From: Nitrospirota bacterium
Lineage (GTDB): Bacteria; Nitrospirota; Nitrospiria; Nitrospirales; UBA8639
NCBI GenBank assembly: GCA_029864405.1
Contig: JAOTTP010000001.1
Location: 96,909-160,908, forward strand
Length of the DNA stretch: 64,000 bases
Direction of reading: 5' to 3'
The translations under genes were made by a program, and so were the position numbers. A model generated the notes under the pieces. The model was not told where the DNA came from and did no database searches. It saw only the letters and a list, made by a program, of their open reading frames with translations. This document shows, one piece after another, positions 58,599 through 64,000 of this stretch. The stretch's first letter is position 1, and each line of letters opens with the position of its first letter.

Positions 58599-60803
58599 TT
58601 AGGCTAACAGCAGGCCGACGACTCTTGCTTTGTGGGCAGAGGCGGACTGCCACCACTTATCGAATCCCTTGGGTCCGCCGAACGGAAAGCCTGCTCGAAC
58701 TTCTTTATAAATGGGATACCGATGTCCCCCCGGTTGATGAACCGGCACGGCGCGTTCGATCAGATTCAAAAACCATTCGCCTTGACCTTGTTGCAGTCTC
58801 ACTTCTTCATCTGTTGTTCGATTGGACAACATGATTCTATATTGCTCGCCCTTTCCCCGTTCAACATCCGGCTGCCCGCCGATCCACACGAATTTTCGTT
58901 CTAACCTGGAATGATCTTCTCGCTGTTCGCTCTCTAATACGTGCTTGACCCAGGTCCGCTTGACCTTAGGTTTGGGCACTCGCTCAGGGAACCATTCCGT
59001 AACATCCCGGGTCAATTCCAGCCCTTCTTTGTAATGCCAAAGGGCTGCGCGCAGTCCCTCCCCGACCCATTCGGGCATTGAAGCACGGGTATCCTCATGA
59101 ACCAAATCATTTTCCGCGAACCCTCCGAACTCCGGGCCGACAAGCTGAATGCCATAGGCTTTGGGATTTAAGCCGATGGGACTATGGGCGGTGGTCGCAA
59201 ACCGATGCCAGAACGCTGATTGAATCAAGTCATGGGCAAACAATTGGCGGACCCGCTCGAGACTTTCAATGGTTTCACCAATCGTCTCACTGGGAATCCC
59301 ATACATGAGATAGGCATGCACCAGGATGCCGGCTTCATGACAAGCCTGAACGACTTGAACGGTTTGGTCGACGGTAATGCCTTTTTTGACCAAGGCCAGA
59401 AGACGATCGCACGCCGCTTCCAATCCGGCGCTCAAGGCAATACAGCCGGAAGCGGCCAGCAAGCGGCAGAGATCCGGGGTAAACGCGGACTCGAACCGGA
59501 CATTGCCCCACCAGGAAATGGTGACTCCCCGCTCAAGCAACGACAGAGCGAGTTGCTTCAAACCAACCGGCGGGGCGGCCTCATCCACGAAATGAAACCC
59601 GCGTCTTCCCGTTTCGGCGATCAAGGCTTCGACTCGATCCACTAAGAGTTCGCCGGGAGAGACATCGTACCGGCCGATGTAATCCAGCCCCACATCACAG
59701 AAGGTGCATTGCTTCCAATAACACCCATGCGCCACCGTCAATTTATTCCAATGGCCATCGGACCATAGCCGATGCATCGGATTCAACGTATCCAGCACGG
59801 AAATATAGTGATCCAGATGTAATCCGTCGTAGGTTGGGGTTCCCACTTCCTTCTGCAAAACATCCGGTTCCCTGGCTCCGTTCCGCCAGACGACATGCTG
59901 ACCTGAACGGAGAAACGTCCGGCAAAGATCCGCTTCTACTCGTTTTCCTTGGAGATATTCCAACAGACAGAGGAAGGGCCGCTCGCCATCGTCAAGCGTC
60001 ACGAAATCGACGACTTCAAACAGGCGGGATTCCTGCAGTCTGCGCAACTCCGTATTGGGATACCCTCCTCCAAGGACCACTTTGATCTCCGGGGTTTGGG
60101 CGCGCAATTGCTGACCCATCCGCAATGCGCCATACAAATTGCCGGGAAAGGGCACTGAGAATCCGACGACAGAGGGTTGATGCCGGACGACATGCCGCCA
60201 GAGCGCTTCGACCATCCACTCATCGGTGAGGCTCATGGGTTGGGCCAAGGCTTCTTCAAGACGGTCATAGGTCGTCGCCTGCATCGCAATGGATTCCGCA
60301 TACCGGCTCAACGCAAATTGTGGCGCAATAGTGGCCTGAACCAGATCCGTCAGATCCTCCAGATACAACGTGGCCAGATGTTTGGCCCGGTCGGTTTGAT
60401 TGTGTGAACGATTGCTCGATTCAGAGCTATGAGAATCCAGCGCCGAGAAGCGTGGGCCTTGCGGAAGAAATGTGCCCTGACAAATCCGTGGAGCCAGCGT
60501 GGGCTCTCGGCCCTGTAAAAATCTAATCACCGGATCGATGGTCTCTACATATGCCCGTTCCAAGCTCAGCATTTGCCGGGCTTCACCCGGCAGTTCATCA
60601 ATTGGGGTCTTTCGAAGTTCGGTAAAGACCCGGCTCAAGCCGCCCCGGGAGAACAAGGCCAACACCATTTCAATGCCCACATCCGCCTGATGCGTACGAT
60701 ACCCTTGTGACCGCAAAAATCCGGTCAAATAGGCCGTGGACGGATACGGCGTATTCAGCTGCGTGAGAGGAGGAATGACGAGCAAAACAGATAATTCAGA
60801 CAT
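58599..60803 (-). CDS. B12-binding/radical SAM family protein
   Basis: N-terminal cobalamin-binding-like region; HGCYWKQCTFCDVGLDYIGRY cluster motif; AYLMYGIPSETIGETIESLERVRQLF. Confidence 0.85.
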   Translation of the reverse strand: MSELSVLLVIPPLTQLNTPYPSTAYLTGFLRSQGYRTHQADVGIEMVLALFSRGGLSRVFTELRKTPIDELPGEARQMLSLERAYVETIDPVIRFLQGREPTLAPRICQGTFLPQGPRFSALDSHSSESSNRSHNQTDRAKHLATLYLEDLTDLVQATIAPQFALSRYAESIAMQATTYDRLEEALAQPMSLTDEWMVEALWRHVVRHQPSVVGFSVPFPGNLYGALRMGQQLRAQTPEIKVVLGGGYPNTELRRLQESRLFEVVDFVTLDDGERPFLCLLEYLQGKRVEADLCRTFLRSGQHVVWRNGAREPDVLQKEVGTPTYDGLHLDHYISVLDTLNPMHRLWSDGHWNKLTVAHGCYWKQCTFCDVGLDYIGRYDVSPGELLVDRVEALIAETGRRGFHFVDEAAPPVGLKQLALSLLERGVTISWWGNVRFESAFTPDLCRLLAASGCIALSAGLEAACDRLLALVKKGITVDQTVQVVQACHEAGILVHAYLMYGIPSETIGETIESLERVRQLFAHDLIQSAFWHRFATTAHSPIGLNPKAYGIQLVGPEFGGFAENDLVHEDTRASMPEWVGEGLRAALWHYKEGLELTRDVTEWFPERVPKPKVKRTWVKHVLESEQREDHSRLERKFVWIGGQPDVERGKGEQYRIMLSNRTTDEEVRLQQGQGEWFLNLIERAVPVHQPGGHRYPIYKEVRAGFPFGGPKGFDKWWQSASAHKARVVGLLLA

Positions 60804-60999
60804 GAGGCAGTTGAAGGGTCTGGGGGAAAACCACGAAAGACCATGATTTGCACGTCGCCTGCCAATTGAGCAGACAAGATGTTTTCAAAGAAACGAGGAA
60901 AGCATACCGCAGCAGGACAAGGACTACAACTCAGAACAACGGTTCATATCTGAAGAAGTCAGGGCTTTGATAAAATATCCCCTGCCCTCATCAAAGCTT

Positions 61000-61989
61000 T
61001 TACACCGTTTGGGTTTGGGTTTGAGATTGAGAGGGGGTCGAATAGCCACTGGTGCGAAAAAATGCCAGCGCGATCAAGTTTGACAGCTGATCAAATTGTT
61101 CAAGCACCTGCGCCAGAAAAGGCGACAAGCCGGTGGAATACACCTCTTCCAGGCTGCCGAATTCCAGATCCGCCGCCAACGCTCCACTTAATCTGATCGC
61201 CTGACGGGTTTCGGCCCTTCGACTACTTCCCGCTAAGCGTTCCACGATTTTACTGATTTGCGTCGTCGAAAACCGCACCGATCGGGGAAATTTATCATGA
61301 AAGAGGAGAAACTGGACGATTCGTTTCGGCACCAATTGTGCCGAGAAAAATTTCCGATAGGCCTCGAAGGCGCTGGCTGATTTTAACGCGGCTAAACATT
61401 GATGATATTCAGAAATTCTCCGAGGTTCGGTGGTGGGATCACTGAGAACGGGAATATCGATGAGGCGGGCTGTTCGTCCCCCTCGCTCAATGTTCAATCC
61501 CAACCGGTAAAAATTCCATCCCTCATCGTGCACCATGGTGCTGCCAACCACCCCGTCCAACGTGTAACAGGTATTCCGCACATGCCTGAGCAAATGGTGT
61601 GTATCCGACCACAGATCAAATTCTGTCTTTTCCTTGAGGCTCAGATAAAAATCATTGATAAAATGCCAGACTTCGCTGGATAACTGATCCTGGATCCCGC
61701 GGGCGCTGTTTCTAGCGGCTGCAATAAGATTGGTCAAGGAATTCGGATTGTCCCGGCAGAGGGTGACAAATTCCATGACCGGCCGAGTCTGAACCTCCCC
61801 AAAAATTTTGGTATAGGCCTCAAGTTCCCCGGTGTCTTCCAAATATCGCGTCCAAATGTTGGCCTGGTCTTCCTGGGTCGCGATTTCGGTCAGCAAATGA
61901 AAATGCACATTCACGAACCTGGCGGTATATTCGGCCCGCTCCACCGAGCGCCCAATCCAGAAAAACGATTCTGCCGTTCGGCTCAACAT
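61000..61989 (-). CDS. Alpha-E domain (DUF403-type) protein
   Basis: MLSRTAESFFWIGRSVERAEYTARFVNVHFHLL. Confidence 0.9.
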   Translation of the reverse strand: MLSRTAESFFWIGRSVERAEYTARFVNVHFHLLTEIATQEDQANIWTRYLEDTGELEAYTKIFGEVQTRPVMEFVTLCRDNPNSLTNLIAAARNSARGIQDQLSSEVWHFINDFYLSLKEKTEFDLWSDTHHLLRHVRNTCYTLDGVVGSTMVHDEGWNFYRLGLNIERGGRTARLIDIPVLSDPTTEPRRISEYHQCLAALKSASAFEAYRKFFSAQLVPKRIVQFLLFHDKFPRSVRFSTTQISKIVERLAGSSRRAETRQAIRLSGALAADLEFGSLEEVYSTGLSPFLAQVLEQFDQLSNLIALAFFRTSGYSTPSQSQTQTQTV

Positions 61990-61992
61990 GGC

Positions 61993-63453
61993 TTATTCAT
62001 CTCCATAGAGCACCCACGTGTCCTTACTTCCCCCACCTTGCGAAGAATTCACCACTAAGGAGCCTTCCTTTAAGGCCACGCGGGTCAACCCTCCCAACGA
62101 CAAGGAAATCTCTTCCCCCCAGAGCACAAACGGCCGAAGATCGATATGCCGCCCGACCAATCTCATGTTCTCTTCCCCGTCCACGATACAGGGATGATGC
62201 GAAAGAGTGACTACCGGCTGGGCAATGTAGCTACGTGGATCGGTCTCGATTTTCTTCCGAAACTCCTCCTGCTCGGCTTTGGTCGAACTGGGTCCCATCA
62301 ACATCCCGTATCCACCTGATTCCGCCACGGCTTTGACAACCAACGACCCGAGATGTTCCAGCACATACTTCCGGTCGTCCGGATTCCCACACAAATAGGT
62401 CGGCACGTTTTGCAGAATGGGTTTCTCACTTAAATAATAGTCGATCATCTTCGGCACAAAGGTATAGACCGCCTTATCGTCTGCGATCCCGTTCCCGATA
62501 CCATTGGCCAGGCCCACATTCCCTGCCCGATAGGCCCGAACCAGGCCTGGAACGCCTAACACGGAATCTTTGCGAAACACTTCCGGATCGAGGAAGGCAT
62601 CATCCACCCGGCGATAAATCACATCGACCTGCTGAAGACCTTGGGTGGTTTTCATGTAGACCTTATCATCGGATTCCACCACCAGGTCCCGGCCTTCCAC
62701 CATTTGAATACCCATTTGTAAGGACAAAAAGCAATGTTCAAAGTACGCCGAGTTAAACACGCCGGGAGTCAAAAGGACGACGGTCGGATTTTCTTTGCCA
62801 AGGGGAGCCAGCCACTTGAGATTCTCTAGGAGTTGCGTCGGATATTGATCTACCGGCCGGACTTGCATGTCGGCAAACAAATTGGGAAACAGTTGCTTCA
62901 TGACCAGTCGGTTTTCCAAGACATACGACACGCCTGACGGTGTGCGAAGATTATCTTCAAGCACGTAATAGAGACCTTCATGGTTCCGAACCAAATCGAT
63001 TCCAGACACATGAATGAACACTTCTTTGGGCGGACAAAATCCCACTAAATCTTTTTGGAAATGTACGGAACTTTCAATGAGCTCGCGAGGGACCACATGA
63101 TCGTTCAGAATCCGTTGGTCGCCATACAAGTCCACTAAAAACATGTTCAAGGCCATGACTCGCTGGCGGATCCCCTCTTCAATGACTCGCCATTCGGAAT
63201 CAGGAATGATCCGTGGCATCAGATCAAACGGAAAAATTTTCTCCGTTTGTTGGAGATCGCCATAGACCGTAAAGGTGATGCCCTGCCGCAAAAAGGCCTG
63301 ATCGGCCTGACGCCGTTTTAATTCCAGATCTTTCGACGAGAAATTCCGTAACCGTTCCACGAGACGCCGATAATGACGACGCGGAACCCCTGAGGACTCG
63401 AACATTTCATCGAATCCCGACTTCATCTGATAGCGGTCAAATAACGATTTCAC
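61993..63453 (-). CDS. Circularly permuted type 2 ATP-grasp protein
   Basis: GITFTVYGDLQQTEKIFPFDLMPRIIPDSEW, VLEDNLRTPSGVSYVLENR, ESGGYGMLMGP. Confidence 0.92.
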   Translation of the reverse strand: MKSLFDRYQMKSGFDEMFESSGVPRRHYRRLVERLRNFSSKDLELKRRQADQAFLRQGITFTVYGDLQQTEKIFPFDLMPRIIPDSEWRVIEEGIRQRVMALNMFLVDLYGDQRILNDHVVPRELIESSVHFQKDLVGFCPPKEVFIHVSGIDLVRNHEGLYYVLEDNLRTPSGVSYVLENRLVMKQLFPNLFADMQVRPVDQYPTQLLENLKWLAPLGKENPTVVLLTPGVFNSAYFEHCFLSLQMGIQMVEGRDLVVESDDKVYMKTTQGLQQVDVIYRRVDDAFLDPEVFRKDSVLGVPGLVRAYRAGNVGLANGIGNGIADDKAVYTFVPKMIDYYLSEKPILQNVPTYLCGNPDDRKYVLEHLGSLVVKAVAESGGYGMLMGPSSTKAEQEEFRKKIETDPRSYIAQPVVTLSHHPCIVDGEENMRLVGRHIDLRPFVLWGEEISLSLGGLTRVALKEGSLVVNSSQGGGSKDTWVLYGDE

Positions 63454-63736
63454 AACCCTATCCTTTGATCAGTGGCCACTTGGTTATCATACGATGTCAC
63501 CGAATTTAAAGGAAGGGACTCTAGCATAGCCGACCGACACAATGGCAACTCCAGCAACAGGTAGAGATCATTCAACGCTTCTCCTGCATTAGTGATTCGA
63601 CGGTGTCCTGGGAATGGGATGATGCAAAGCCAGAAAGAGAATGCTAAAATCTTTTGATCGGTCATGTGAAGATTGTCATTATCATTCTTCCGCTTTTCTT
63701 TCACATTTACAGTATTCCATGGGCTGTTGATTCGTT

Positions 63737-64000
63737 ATGGCACTCCACGTCGCACTTAATCATCAAACTCATTATCGCTACGATCGCCTCGTTCAGATGG
63801 GGCCTCACGTCATCCGGTTGCGGCCGGCTCCCCATAGTCGGACCCCCATTCTGAGTTACGCACTTAAGATTGAGCCAACAGGTTATTTCCTGAACTGGCA
63901 ACAGGATCCTCACGGCAACTATCTAGCACGGATTGTTTACCCCGAAAAGGTTCAGGAATTTCATGTAGAAGTCGACCTTGTGGCCGACATGGTCGTCTAT
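63737..64000 (+). CDS. Transglutaminase-like protein, N-terminal part, runs off window end
   Basis: [88 protein letters not shown]. Confidence 0.88.
   Translation, partial: MALHVALNHQTHYRYDRLVQMGPHVIRLRPAPHSRTPILSYALKIEPTGYFLNWQQDPHGNYLARIVYPEKVQEFHVEVDLVADMVVY

Noticed and set aside
61000-64000. Alpha-E / ATP-grasp / transglutaminase cluster as a novel system
   Set aside because: Recurrent known gene neighbourhood in many bacteria; function is unresolved but the arrangement is not new

Overview
The window looks like bacterial chromosome, probably from a Nitrospira-like lineage (inferred from gene content and style, not proven). About 1-22 kb is a minus-strand flagellar cluster: fliP-fliO-fliN-fliM-fliL, flgE-flgD-fliK-MotE-like-fliJ-fliI-fliH-fliG-fliF-fliE-flgC-flgB, two sigma-54 response regulators, a histidine kinase and a TPR protein. 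Two sequence-level sigma-54 promoters lie upstream of fliL and flgB. Next come lptD, folC, accD, moaA/E/D/C, a DsrE-like gene, a single ORF joining a complete TetR-type regulator to a complete squalene-hopene cyclase, an ATP-grasp/zinc-metallopeptidase pair, an HNH nuclease and a Rieske protein. A cobalamin block follows (PduO-type adenosyltransferase, TonB receptor, btuD/C/F-like genes, two cobalamin riboswitches, then a TolC-family protein, a BrkB-like protein and cobQ). After that are a periplasmic binding protein, a Tat amidohydrolase and a small accessory/defence-like island (TIR-STAND-TPR protein, decayed amidohydrolase copy, decayed HEPN-like gene). The window ends with DUF5069, a radical SAM protein, an alpha-E/ATP-grasp pair and a divergent transglutaminase. 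Most notable observations: (1) the TetR-SHC fusion with an in-frame internal Shine-Dalgarno/ATG exactly at the junction; (2) a cobalamin riboswitch whose peripheral loop appears to carry an insertion of a dispersed hairpin repeat; (3) a TIR-NTPase-TPR protein with a Walker A K-to-Q substitution, flanked by gene wreckage; (4) a dispersed bipartite purine/pyrimidine hairpin repeat family, one copy of which seems to be interrupted by a ~404-bp inverted-repeat-bounded element. All calls come from reading the sequence; no database searches were run.
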